A stretch of DNA of 64,000 nt from contig WOAB01000501.1 of NCBI GenBank assembly GCA_027886185.1, forward strand, positions 1,550,001-1,614,000, given 5' to 3'. The notes under the pieces are model-generated. The model saw only the letters and a program-made list of their open reading frames with translations. It was not told the origin of the DNA and made no database searches. The translations under genes were made by a program, and so were the position numbers. Positions 46,425 to 56,981 of the stretch are shown here, piece after piece; position 1 is the first letter of the stretch, and each line of letters begins with the position of its first letter. Source of the DNA: Rheum nobile (taxonomy: Eukaryota; Streptophyta; Magnoliopsida; Caryophyllales; Polygonaceae).

Positions 46425-48330
46425 ATGGTCTCCAACGAGTCTTCTGAATCGTCCGATACTCGCTCGAACTCGAGCAAGAACGAGGTCCCCTCCCTTTTTA
46501 TTCTGAAGGAGGCAGACGCTCTGACGGGGACTTTGTCGGAGACGGAGTTGGATCAGATCCTCCAAGTCGGAGGCTTTCCTCCTGAGACGGTCGTGAGGCT
46601 GCCGCATCCGGAAGAGAGGGCCAGCGCTCGCTATGAGGGATGGGTTTGTTTCTATGCTTACCCGTTTAGGGTTGGACATAAGTTTCCTTTCTCCCCCCTT
46701 GTCAGGGACTTCCTAGCGACTCTGGCGCTTGCGCCGTGTCAAGTCATGCCGCAGGCGTGGCGAATCCTCAGGGTTCTGGACCTATTGAATGTCCAATCTG
46801 GGGCTGGTTTTAATTTTGACGCCTTGTGGTATAACTACTCGCTAGGGTCGAAGAGTTCTTCCCGCGTCCAGCCGCGCATCCGTCCGGGTCGGAAGCCTCT
46901 GGTGTTTAATTTGGACGTGAACGACCGTGGATGGGGGTCTAAGTTTTTCTTCGTCGAGCGTTCGTTTCTAGAGAAGGGGGGTGACTGCTCGTTCTTGTTG
47001 TCGGAGTGGCGAGTCGAGAGTATGTGTTCGACCTCTTTTTTCCCATTTTATGTGTTTTAACCCCTTGCTTAACTCCTTTTTTTGTAGTTCCTGAGGCTGA
47101 AGAGTTAGAAGTAGATACTCAGTCAGAAGGCCTGACGAAGATCATCCTTAGTATCCCTGCGTCGGAGTGGAAGTTTGTGAACGTCAACTTGTTATCGACC
47201 TCCCCCACTACTCAGGACGTCATGTCGACTGTTTCATCATCTCGGGTTAAGTGTGAGTTTTGAGTTTGACGCTTGTATATCTTTTTTATTTTATCGTCTG
47301 CTTGTGATTCATGTATTGTCTGTCGTGTCAGCGTCTCCGGCTGGTCGATCGAGTGCCCGCTTGAAGGGAGTGTCCGGGAAAGGCTTGATAGAGCAGAAGA
47401 TGGCGGCGGCCAAAGCCTCGTCGAGTAAATCGACGCTAGCAGAATCGTCGCTCCCGGCCAAAGTTGGCTCAAAAAGGAAGGCAAGCGCTTCTTCCGGTGA
47501 TGTGAAGGTGGTGGAGACTCCCAAGAAGAAGGGGACGGCTGCTCGTGGAGTCGAGAAGATCGACGCAGTCGGTCAATCGATTACCGATCTCTTTCATGCT
47601 CAGGACCCGACTCTGAAGTCCGAAGTCGATGGCGTCTCTCCCTTGGATTGTATTGGCGAAGCGGGGTGCTCCGCGTGGAAGGTAAGTCGTCTTGTCATAT
47701 CTCAACTTTTGTTTTTCTTCCTCGTAGTCGGATGAAACTTTGATTGGCTTTGTTTTTTTCCAGACTTTTCAGTACCTCCTGGGGGCATATTCTGGTGTCA
47801 AAGTAATGGTCGCTAAGGCCGAGGATAGGACTGCTAGGTCAGAGTCCGACCTTGCGTCTTTGAAGACCAAGTTGGAGGGGGCTGAGAGCCGTTGTAAGGA
47901 GGCTGAACACCGCTTTGTCAGGGAGTTGAAGAGTTGCCAAGATGACTTGGACGCGTGTCGGAAGGAGCTTAGCGAGAGCCAATCGAGTGTTGAAGAGAAG
48001 GTGAAGCAAGCTAGGATCGAGACTGGTCGGATCGCAGGCGACGTAGGTGCTTTTTACGCGTTGAAGTCGCGTGTCGAGATGATGGAGGAGTTTGAAGAGG
48101 GCAAGCAGGGGACCTGGGATTTGAAGGCGGAGAAGGAGACCATGGAGACCCTGTTTCCGAAGGGGAATCCAGGATCAGAGTTTTTCCATTTGGCCGGTGT
48201 CGGAGAGGAATCTCTGGATGAAAGCGCCGGTGAGGACGAGGCCCACTCTGGCGACACCGAGCCGATTGAGCCCCAACCTTCTCCTGACCCGACCCCTGCT
48301 AAAGGTAATGTTACAGGCCCCGATCCTTGA
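46425..48330 (+). CDS. Antisense ORF of the Tat retrotransposon (gypsy-type transposon domain, PF04195-like)
   Basis: Four exons, 46425-47019, 47088-47252, 47332-47681 and 47764-48330, joined by short GT-AG introns (68, 79 and 82 bp), give 558 residues with no stop. Residues about 20-200 (LSETELDQILQVGGFPPETV, GWVCFYAYPFRVGHKFPFSP, ALAPCQVMPQAWRIL, DRGWGSKFFFVER) match the plant putative gypsy-type transposon domain. The middle is basic and Ser/Lys-rich (KVGSKRKASASSGD). The C-terminal part (about residues 385-480) is a charged coiled coil, followed by an acidic, Pro-rich tail. Tat elements encode such a protein opposite to gag-pol; its role is unknown. Start: ATG 46425; exon limits are inferred from frame and consensus sites. 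It is intact while gag-pol is ruined. Confidence 0.8.
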
Positions 48331-49048
48331 TTGTTTTTTTCATAATCTGACTTGTGGCCCCACCTGTGTGTGGGTAGGATATTCTCTGTTTTGGCGACCC
48401 GTCCACCATCGCGGGTCGTAAAATGTTTTTAGCGGATGACTTGAAGTCTTACATGTGTGTAGGCGAACAATGTGTTTTGGCGACCCATCCACCATCGCGG
48501 GTCGTATGTTTGTAAAAAATGTTTAGACTTTTATTTGATGCAATCTGTTTTTACAAAGGATCGTACATTTGTGTGTTCGTATGTTTCGTCAGACTTTCTA
48601 GAGAATTTTTTTGTTGACGCCTTTGTTTTGTATGTCGGGTTCGCCCGTGTGCTCCGTCGAGTAGGGCTTGTCGTATGTATGTGAAGAAGGAGGCCTGCAA
48701 ATGTATGTGTTTTATGTTTAGTCATGACTTTAAGCTGAGGAGGAAGAAGCAATATGTTTCTATTGCGTAAATGTAATAAGGTGTCTTAACCTTATGTATT
48801 GTGTAAGGCAGGCGGTGTGCCGACGTGCCTGTGTTGTTCATCTCCCCGTGTTTCGATCGATCGTGTAAATGTAGTATAAGCGCTTTTGTTTGTGACTGGA
48901 TCCAGTGTGTATGTTGATGTCGTCATGTACTTAGGTTTGCAAGGAGAATGTCCTTACTCGATGTAAATGCCCAGTTTCAAAAAATAGAGTTATGCTTGCG
49001 ACAACAAGTAATGCATGATAGGTGAAAGGGCGTTAGTGCCTTACCTTA
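48331..49048. other. Non-coding spacer of the Tat element, with short repeats
   Basis: TGTTTTGGCGACCC(G/A)TCCACCATCGCGGGTCGTA occurs at about 48389-48421 and 48473-48506, about 84 bp apart. Each copy holds GCGACCC...GGGTCG inverted arms that could form a hairpin. This may be the 3' UTR or terminator region of the antisense ORF. Nothing else is seen. Confidence 0.7.
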
Positions 49049-50474
49049 CTAGTTTAGAAGTGGTATAACTTTAGGTGTGTCGCGTTCCAACTTCTCGGGA
49101 TTGGTCATCCGTCTTTGTCTTCTAGTTGGTATGCTCCTTGTCCGACTACTTCTTTGATTAGATAGGGTCCTTCCCACTGAGGTGCGAGCTTTTCGTCGGT
49201 CGGGTTCTTGGTGTTCTGGAATGTCTTTCTGAGGACCCAATCTCCAACTTTAAAGACTTTTGCTCGAACGTTCTTGTTGTAACTTCTTACGACCTGTTGT
49301 TGGATCTTGACCATTCTAATTCTGGCTCTTTCTCTAGCCTCATCCGTTGTGTCCAAGTTGTGTGCTAGTTTGACGTCGTTTTGTTCGTTTGTCTGAAGGT
49401 TGTAACGAGTTGTTGGAACCAATAGTTCATCGGGGATGACTGCTTCGCTTCCGTAGACGAGTGAGAATGGTGACTGTCCGGTCGCGTTCTTTGGAGTGGT
49501 CCTATCGGACCAGAGAATGAATGGGAGTTTGTCTGCCCATTTGCCTTTAGCCCCTGTGAGGCGTTTTTTGAGGTTGTTGATGATGATTTTGTTGCTAGAC
49601 TCGGCTTGTCCATTGGATTGTAGATAACAAGGGGTGGAGGTGACCAATTTGATGTTCCATTGGTCGCAAAAGGCTCTAGTCTTATGACTGATGAACTGGG
49701 AGCCATTGTCGCATATGATTTCTGATGGGATGCCAAATCTGCACAAGATATTGCGTTTATAAATGAAATGACGTGCTGATCTTTTACCTCTCGGTAGGCT
49801 TCAACTTCGATCCATTTAGATAAATAGTCTGTCATGGCAAGGAAGAAGACTCGTTGACCCGATGCAGGTAGGAGTTTTCCGACGATATCCATCCCCCATC
49901 TCATGAAGGGCCATGGCGCCAGAGTCGGATGGAGAAGTTCCGAGGGTTGGTGAGGAACGGGTGCGTGTCATTGACAGGCATCACACTTCTTGGTGTACTC
50001 CATCGCGTCTCTATTCATTATGGGCCAGTAATATCCGTTTCGCAAGGCTTTTCCCGAGAGGCTTCGTCCGCCCGTGTGGTTCCCACATTCTCCTTCATGT
50101 AACGATTGTAGGATACGTCCGACTTCTGGAGTCTTGAGGCATCGTAGGAGTATCCCTATGATAGATCTTTTGTACAAGATGTTATTTATAATGTCAAAAA
50201 AAAGTGCTTGCACCTTTAGTCTTTTTGCCTCTGTTTTGTCGTTGGGCAGGATGTCGTCTCTTAGCCATTTGACGTAAGGTAGTGTCCAGTCGTCATGAGC
50301 GCTGATGATGTCTTCTTCTGGTCGGTCACCTATCTCCATCGTGACAAGTTCCTCCAATGGTGTGATCGACTCCTTGGGTGTTTCCGGGACAGCTGGTGTC
50401 ATGACGTGTGCCAATGGGATGTTCGGAAATTCCTTTGGATCCAGGACGGACCCCAGATTGGCTAGTGCGTCATC
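49049..50474 (-). pseudogene. Tat element integrase (broken)
   Basis: The zinc finger is readable: LHEGECGNHTGGRSLSGKAL through KKCDACQ, then an in-frame TGA. The core has WGMDIVGKL (first Asp), ICDNGSQFISHK (second Asp) and SNGQAESSNKII (Glu). A frameshift near 49745-49775 splits the core. Another, before about 49110, moves the last 30 or so residues to a different frame. The C-terminal GDWVLRKTFQN...LAPQWEGPYLI is the usual Ty3 end. No chromodomain is seen, as expected for Tat. Confidence 0.88.
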
Positions 50475-50741
50475 TTAAGAGTTAAGATCTCTGGGTACCT
50501 GTCTGATGTCGAACGTTTGGAATTGGTCGATCAACTTCTTGGCCACTCCCAGGTAAGCTATCATCCTGACGTCCTTTGCACTATACGACCCTTGTATTTG
50601 ATTTACGACTAAGAGGGAGTCGCAAATGACTTCGATTTCATGGACTCCTAGGTCACGGGCCAGGGTGAGCCCAAATATAAGTGCTTTGTATTCAACTTTG
50701 TTGTTGGTCGCGTCCCATTCGCATCTCATGGCCTGGGCTAT

Positions 50742-52138
50742 TAATATGCGATATATTGTATAGCACATCTAGTGGTTATTAGCATGATTTAGGTGATGTT
50801 TGGATATGATTTGATGGTAATTCTGCAATCCGGAAGAGAAGACTAGAAGTGAAGAAATCATGGGATTTACAGAGGTTTGAAGTGCATTGAAGAGGAGAAG
50901 AACAGTATGCTGAATTCAATTGCTTCGTACTCTTTACTCAGATGTCCAAATGGAGTGATTCCAATTTGAGGAGTTATATCTTGAAGTTTACTGCAATTAC
51001 TCAAAATATGAGCGCAATCCGAGTTGGGAATCAAAAGTTATGGCGTTTTTACGAAAGTGTCGCAGAAGCTGGAGGCGCCACCGCACCCGCGGCCAACACC
51101 ACCGCACCCGCGGTGAGCAAGCAGAAGTTGGCATCTGAATCTCTGGAGGCCCACCGCACCCGCGGTGGTGGTTGCCGCACCCGCGGTGGTGGTTGCCGCA
51201 CCCGCGATGACCTATACGCGGAAGACTGTTTCCGAGATTTTTATTTCCTTTTATTTTAATTCTGAAACTTTGTTTCTAAGTTTGATATTTCCTTTTCTTT
51301 ATTTCTGAATTATTTGCCCTAGTATTTAAGGTTATTTCTAAGACTTTGTTTAGATGACCCTAGTTGTCACCTATCTTAGTTTTTCTCTCACAAACCCTAT
51401 GAAGAACTAAGCTTCCATTGTTGCACTTGATATTTTGTTGATTGGTTGTGAGTTTTCTACTCTTGTTTGATTTCCTATCTAGTTGGATTAATTCTCTTGT
51501 GCTTGAATGTTTATTGGTTTATGTTGATTCATCTAGAGTAGCTACCTAGGTCTATTGATATCTTCCTAATTGCTAGGACTTGTGATTCCGGGTTCGGGTT
51601 GCATATCTAGTAGCAAACACGATTTACATAAGCGGGTTACGAGTGTTCATCGTGAGAGAGAGTTAATTGCATGTTATAGTAACGGGTTGTTTCTATTGCA
51701 TGTATCTTGTTGAATCTTTGGTTGAATGCTATTGCTTTATTGAGTCTTGAAGGTTTTTGGATTTGACTTAGTAATAAGTACTATTAGGGCTGGTAGAACT
51801 AATAGTTACCTATGATCGGGATAAGAACAACTAAAGGAAAGATAAGAACTTGAGATTAATAGAATTCAGTGATCAACCATATCTCTTGTTGTGTGGATCG
51901 TTGTCAGGTATAGCGCTTTTCCCAACCATATTCACAACCTTTACTTGCGAACTTGTTTACTTGTTACTTGGTCACTAAGAAACCGATACAAAACCCCCCT
52001 AGTTCCTAGTTGGTGACTTGAAAAACACAAGAATAGATAATCTGATTCCCTTGGGTTCGACCCTGACTTGCTTGTTATACTCTGTTTAGTAGGTATATTA
52101 GGATTTCTTTGATTAGGCATACGACTTTAGGCCTGCCA
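50742..52138. mobile_element. Solo LTR, copy 3 (1397 bp), inserted in the Tat second RNase H
   Basis: Perfect 5-bp duplications GCTAT lie at 50737-50741 and 52139-52143. It starts TAATATGCGATATATTG (TG apparently mutated) and ends TTTAGGCCTGCCA. Near the 3' end TTGGGTTCGACCCTGACTTG and GATTAGGCATACGAC resemble the LTR ends of plant Ty3 elements of the Athila/Tat branch. It has no coding sequence, primer site or second LTR. It is not visibly related to the 2.38-kb LTRs apart from the palindrome cluster. It is the youngest layer of the nest. Confidence 0.8.
51081..51207. repeat. Cluster of the palindrome CCGCACCCGCGG in solo LTR copy 3
   Basis: Exact copies at 51081-51092, 51102-51113, 51154-51165 and 51175-51186, and a one-base variant at 51196-51207. 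Period 21 bp. The complement, CCGCGGGTGCGG, is one G shorter than the unit in LTR copy 2. The spacer GTGGTGGTTG resembles GTAGTGGCTG of copy 2. Confidence 0.95.
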
Positions 52139-53795
52139 GCTATCTTGTCCCCTTGTGGCGATTTCAGCACAACTCCTAGCCCCGATCCTCTGGCGTTCGA
52201 CGCACCATCTGTGTGGAGCTCCCATTTACCTATTTCCTCCGTCGCAAATAACTGTGTTGCTTCCTTGGTGGCTTCTTGCTCTAGGGTCGAGCTGAAGTCA
52301 GCCACAAAGTCAGCCAGGGCTTGCGACTTGATCGTTGTTCTGGGCTCGTACTCGATGTCATAGCCGCTGAGGTGTATGGCCCACTTGGTCATTCGTCCTG
52401 TGAACTCAGGTTTCCTCATGATTGCTCTCATGGGATGATTAGTGCGGACGATTATAGTATGGGATTCGAAATATGGTTTGAGTTTGTTCGATGCCATTAC
52501 CAGTGATAGTATAAGTTTTTCTAGCGACAATTACCTTGTTTCTGCTGGCAGTAACGTTCGACTGACATAGTATATCGGCGATTGTTTGATGTCCTCTTCT
52601 CTGACCAGTACGGCGCTCACGGCGGACTCCGACACTGCTAGATATAGCAATAGTGGCTCGTCGTCCTTGGGTTTGGTTAGCAACATGGGACTGGCGAGGT
52701 ATTTCTTTAGGTCTTGAAATGCAGCTTCGTGCTCTTCCGTCCATTGAAAGGATTTGTTCTTCTTGAGAGCGTCGTGAAAGGGTTTGCACTTGTCGGATGA
52801 CTTCGAGATGAATTTGTTCAGAGCTGCTATCCGACCTGTCAATTTTTGCACGTCCTTGACGCATCGGGGGGATCAGAGGTTGATGAGGGCCTTGACCTGT
52901 TCTGGGCTGGCTTCTATTCCTCTTTGCGTCACCATATACCCCAAGAACTTTCCTGACGACACCCCAAAAGAGTATTTCATAGGATTTAATTTCATGTTAT
53001 ATCTTTTTAGTACCTCGAAGCTGTCGCGAAGGTGGTCGATATGATCTTCCTTCCTTTTTGATTTGACCAGCATGTCGTCTATGTAGACTTCCATCGTATC
53101 CCCGATCTGGTCTTTAAACATCTTGTTGACCAATCGTTGATAAGTAGCCCCTGCATTTTTTAGTCTGAAGGGCATTACTTTGTAACAATAGATACCTTGG
53201 CTTGTGATGAATGTCGTTTTCTCTTGGTCCTTGGGTTCCATGAGGATTTGATTGTAGCCGTTGAACGCGTCCATGAAGGTTAACATTTCGTGTCCTGCCG
53301 TCGCGTCAACCATGTCGTCGATGTGAGGAAGTGGGAATGAGTCTTTAGGGCAGGCTTTGTTGAGGTCGGTGAAGTCGATGCAGACTCTCCATTTGACATT
53401 CTTCTTTTGGACTACGACCACGTTGGCCAGCCACTCGGGGTAGTTGACTTCCCTTATTTTTCCTGTTTCCAACAAGCTCTTGACTTCGTCGTCGACGATC
53501 TTGTTTCGCTCTGGGGCGAATTTCCTGCGCTTTTGCTTTACAGGGGGTGAGATGGATCTGCGTTCAACTTATGAGTAATAATGTTTGGAGATATACCGAC
53601 CATGTCTTCATGTGACCACGCAAAACAATGAGTATTGGATCTGAGAAAATCAAGAATTTGTTGTCTGGTCGAGTCGTCCAGGTCCGACCCGACCCTTACC
53701 GTTTGGTTTGGCTTTGAAGGATCTAGTACGATCTCATCGAGTTTTTCCATTTCTGGTTCGACGTATCGATTAGGTCCTTCGCCGCTCTGTGATTG

Positions 53796-56036
53796 CTATG
53801 CGACCCTATGCTCGACGACGCTTTTCATGGAGGCGACGTAGCATTCCTTGGCCGCCCTCTGGTCTCCCTTGATTTTTTGGACTCCCCACTTGGTAGGGAA
53901 CTTGATGATTTGGTGGTACGTCGAGGGTACCGCCTTCATAGCGTGTATCCGTGGCCTGCCAAGAATGCAATTATAGGGAGACGGGCAATCTAGGACTAGA
54001 AATTTCACCTGTTGGTTAACTTCTCCGGCGTACGTTGTGAGAACGATTTCGCCGATAGTGTGTTTAACTTCGCCACTGAATCCGACTAGTGGAGTAGATT
54101 TCTTGATCAAGTCGTCTTCACCCAGACCCATCCCTTTGAGGGCGTCAAAGGTCAAGAGATTGGTCGAACTTCCTGTATCGATTAGTACTCTACGTATCAA
54201 ATAGTTCCCGATAGATAAAGAGATTACCAGACCGTCGTGATGGCTTTCCGACCCGTCGGCATCGGACTCGTCGAACGTGACCGTTGGGAGGTCGGAGACT
54301 TTGTTTGGCCTGAACTCTGGCGCTTCGGGCTCACTGTCTTTGCTCTCCTTTGCATGTCGCTTGGCCGCGGAGTATGTGTTTCCACATACGTCCGAACCAC
54401 CTGAAATAGTATTGACGATTTTTGTATGGACAGAAGATGGAGGTTTGTCTTGTTTTACCTGATCTCGTCGCTCCATGGTGGCTTTGGCTCGTTCCGAGAT
54501 TACGTCAAGCAGGATCCCCTGCGCGAGCAACCTAACGACCTCTTTACGCAAGGCGATGCACTCATTTGTCGAGTGACCGTGGTCACCGTGGAATTCGCAC
54601 CATCGGCCCATGTCCTTTTTGGCGTCTGGTCGGTCGCTCTTTCGGGGCCATCTTACCTCTTTTCCATATTTGTCGAAACTCTTGACGAGCTCCGACACGG
54701 AAACATTAAAGTTGTAAGATTGAACCCTGGGAGGCAACGTCGGACCATCTCTCCAGTCTTGAGACCTGTCTTGGAAAGAGTTTACCTGATTTTGTTCGTT
54801 TCGATTACGAGGATAGGGGTGATGACGTCTGTCCCGACGGTTGTCGGAGAAGGATTTGCGATCGGATTGGTCGGGCCCATGGGATGCCTTTCTAGACTCA
54901 CGATCTTCTTCCAGACGTACCTCGGCCATGGTTTTGGCTTGGACATCTTCGAAGCTTTTGCACGGGTACTTGGTGATCTCGTTGTAGAGGTTGTTGTCTT
55001 TGATCAAACCTTGGCGGAAGGCTTCGATGGAAGTGGTGACGTCGCAATGGGGAATCGCGACTTTTTCCTTATTGTACATGTTAAGATAGCATCGGAGGGG
55101 TTCATTATACCTTTGGGTGATTCGATAGAGGTCACTCGATTGTCTTTCGAGCCTCTGACTGCTAGTGAATTGGATCTTGAAGGAATCGACCAACTCCGCG
55201 AACGATGCGATCACTCCCTGAGGCAAACACATAAATCAGGTCAGTGCGGGACCCACGAGAGTCGTGCCAAAGCTTTTGCACATGACAGCCTCGTGGCTCT
55301 CCCTTGGAACGGACGCAGTCATTAATTTTTGTTTATAGAGAGAAATGTGATCATCTGGGTCGTCGAATGTCGCCATGCTGGGGAGATGGAACTTTTTTGG
55401 GATTTCGACCCTGGCGATCTCTTCGACGAACGGAGATTCTTTGAATCCGCCTGACGCCTCCTTCTCGATCGGCTGTGGAACTCCGGGAATCCTAGCGATA
55501 CGATCGTCAAGCGTCTTCATATGTTGGCTTAACGTCTGCTGGACGAGAGCTAGGATGTCGGGAGGATTGGTAACCTGTGGTTCATCGATTCGGGTCCTTG
55601 CCGACCCGATCGGTGCGGAGAAAGTAACATTGTTAGTCGGAAATGGATTAACCAAAGGAGTTCGAGATGTACCCTCAGTATGTCCGGGACGCTGTACGCT
55701 CGGAGGGGTCAGTTTGACGCCATCCATGTCAAGACGCGTCTGGATGTTGCTATGGACGGGCATCCGCCTGGATCCAGAAGCCATTGATTGTACATGCGAC
55801 TTAAGAGACTCATTTTCACGGGTTAGTTGTGCAATCTCGGCCTCAGATTGGTTGGATAAGGTAGCCAAGGCTTCGTCTTTTTGGCGTTGCTGGGCAAGTT
55901 CCTCTTGTAGGGTAGTCATTTTTTGGGCAAGCTCTTGGAATTGGGTTGGGGTAGGATTTTCGGTCGTGTTTCCTTGAGCTTGGGTGTCGTCTTCGAGGCG
56001 TGGCTCCTCGGTACTGGTAGGTGGGTTGATAGTCAT
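53796..56036 (-). pseudogene. Tat element Gag-protease (one internal stop)
   Basis: From ATG 56036 a single frame runs to TAG 53796-53798, with one in-frame TGA at 55236-55238 where the family has Trp (GPALT-stop-FMCLPQG). Gag shows a coiled coil (ELAQKMTTLQEELAQQRQKD) and VEIPKKFHLPSMATFDDPDD. After the stop come SFAELVDSFKIQF, a zinc-finger-like WCEFHGDHGHSTNECIALRK and the protease VLIDTGSSTNLLTFDALKGM with active-site DTGS. About 746 codons. The rest of pol continues in the same frame after the TAG. Confidence 0.9.
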
Positions 56037-56071
56037 GGTTGGAAGGTTTTGAGATGGTGATCGGCAAGTTG

Positions 56072-56090
56072 CCCCACGGTGGGCGCCAAA
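56072..56090 (-). other. Tat element primer-binding site
   Basis: The complement reads TTTGGCGCCCACCGTGGGG next to the 5' LTR, the standard sequence at this place in Tat-lineage elements. Confidence 0.75.
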
Positions 56091-56744
56091 TGGTTTTGGG
56101 GCGAAAAGATCGGACGACCTAAATCGCCTTAGACGGGGTAACGAGTCGATTGGGTAATAGAAATCAATCCAAACCAAACAGACAATCAACAAATAAAGAA
56201 TAGATACGAAATAGCAAGGTAATTTTATTGATCTATTGCTGATTGAATCAGATCGGAGTATAACTTATCCTTGTAGGACAAAAGGTCGGGTCCTGATCGA
56301 CAGGTGTTTTTGTGACACGATCGGCAGCGATTGAGCAAGATTTCGGGGAGACTGAGCCAGAGTGGGTGTACTCTCAAGTTCTTTTCGGAGCACGCGAGTG
56401 AATGCAGGATGTAGACGTGTGTCCTCTTCCTTGCCTTGTCGTGATCTATATATGGCAATTGCTCCCTTTCGACCGTTACTCTCGTCTCGCAATACCTCTT
56501 ATTAAATTCGAGCGAGATCTTAGGGATATCCCCTTGATTGCCAGCTTTATGTCTGCGCTTAATGTCATAGCCGTTGCCACCGATCAGGCATTTAATGCAT
56601 TGTGCGAGATCTTCGGAATAGGTCGGATCCTACGCGTCTGAGAGATGTTCGACGCCTCCTTCTGGTTTCTCTTGGCTTCCGACCCTGCTTGGATCTCGGC
56701 CCAGCTTACTTGTTTGATCCTCTTGGAGAATGTTGGGCCCAACA
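56091..56744 (-). repeat. Tat element 5' LTR (654 bp)
   Basis: It runs from TGGTTTTGGGGCGAAAAG to GTTGGGCCCAACA. It differs from the other LTR by scattered substitutions and one or two small indels, indicating insertion some time ago. Confidence 0.93.
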
Positions 56745-56749
56745 ATATG

Positions 56750-56976
56750 TCTCTCAATAAACTGATCCAGTCTAAACTCTAAGGGTGTGCCTCCGTAAGA
56801 ACCGATAATAATAACAATAGACTTTATGACATACTTTATAATATATAATCTATAAATCATAGTTGACTTCTAACAAAGCACTATGACTACCTAAAATCAT
56901 CGGATTCAATATCTCCATAAACGGTCTCATTTCATAATCAGTAATTACACATTTGATTAAAGGACACAAATTCTTA
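56750..56976 (-). repeat. Copia 5' LTR, part 2
   Basis: Continuation of the LTR from TCTCTCAATAAACTGATCC to the eroded end ACACAAATTCTTA, followed by the TTTTG target duplication. Confidence 0.93.
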
Positions 56977-56981
56977 TTTTG

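Larger units (their letters stand above)
50475..53795 (-). pseudogene. Tat element RT, RNase H and second RNase H (broken, interrupted)
   Basis: RT: KWRVCIDFTDLNKACPKDSF, FMDAFNGYNQI and VYIDDMLVKS (YIDD). RNase H 1: AFQDLKKYLASPMLL and IYYVSRTLLPAETR. RNase H 2: HTDGASNARGSGLGVVLKSP, then after the inserted LTR EWDATNNKVEYKALIFGLTL and IEVICDSLLVVNQI. A frameshift lies in a C run near 53545. In-frame stops are TGA near 52875, TAA near 52532 and TAA at 50475-50477. Removing the solo LTR (50742-52138) rejoins GDKIA to QAMRCEW exactly. Confidence 0.9.
45508..56744 (-). mobile_element. Tat-lineage Ty3/gypsy retrotransposon with antisense ORF
   Basis: LTRs 45508-46160 and 56091-56744 differ at a few percent of sites. 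Target duplications ATATG lie at 45503-45507 and 56745-56749, inside the copia LTR. Gag-pol is on - (56036 to about 49049). It ends with RNase H, a second RNase H (HTDGASNARGSG) and integrase, the dual RNase H of the Tat lineage. An extra ORF on + (46425-48330) lies between the 3' LTR and pol, also typical of Tat elements. Gag-pol carries at least six stops, two frameshifts and a solo LTR, so it is dead. Confidence 0.95.
34965..56976 (-). mobile_element. Ty1/copia retrotransposon carrying three nested insertions
   Basis: LTRs at 34965-35641 and at 45050-45507 plus 56750-56976 (split). Target duplications TTTTG lie at 34960-34964 and 56977-56981, proving one original element. Coding is on -, so the split right-hand LTR is the 5' LTR. 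A tRNA-Met-type primer site and a polypurine tract are present. Without its insertions the element is about 7.3 kb. Insertions: a solo LTR (37465-39847), a hAT-like element (43648-44717) and a Tat Ty3 element (45508-56744). Most of gag is missing and several stops break pol, so it is dead. Domain order GAG-PR-INT-RT-RNaseH is that of copia. Confidence 0.95.

Noticed and set aside
49913..50277. Open frames on + overlapping integrase
   Set aside because: Shadows of the Tat integrase on the other strand.
54426..55325. 299-residue open frame on + inside the Tat element
   Set aside because: It is the antisense shadow of the clear Gag frame on -, and its translation resembles no family.
55375..55977. 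200-residue open frame on +
   Set aside because: Antisense shadow of the Gag N-terminal region.
34965..56976. Endogenous pararetrovirus
   Set aside because: RT, integrase, LTRs, primer sites and target duplications fit copia and Tat retrotransposons; no movement or coat protein is seen.
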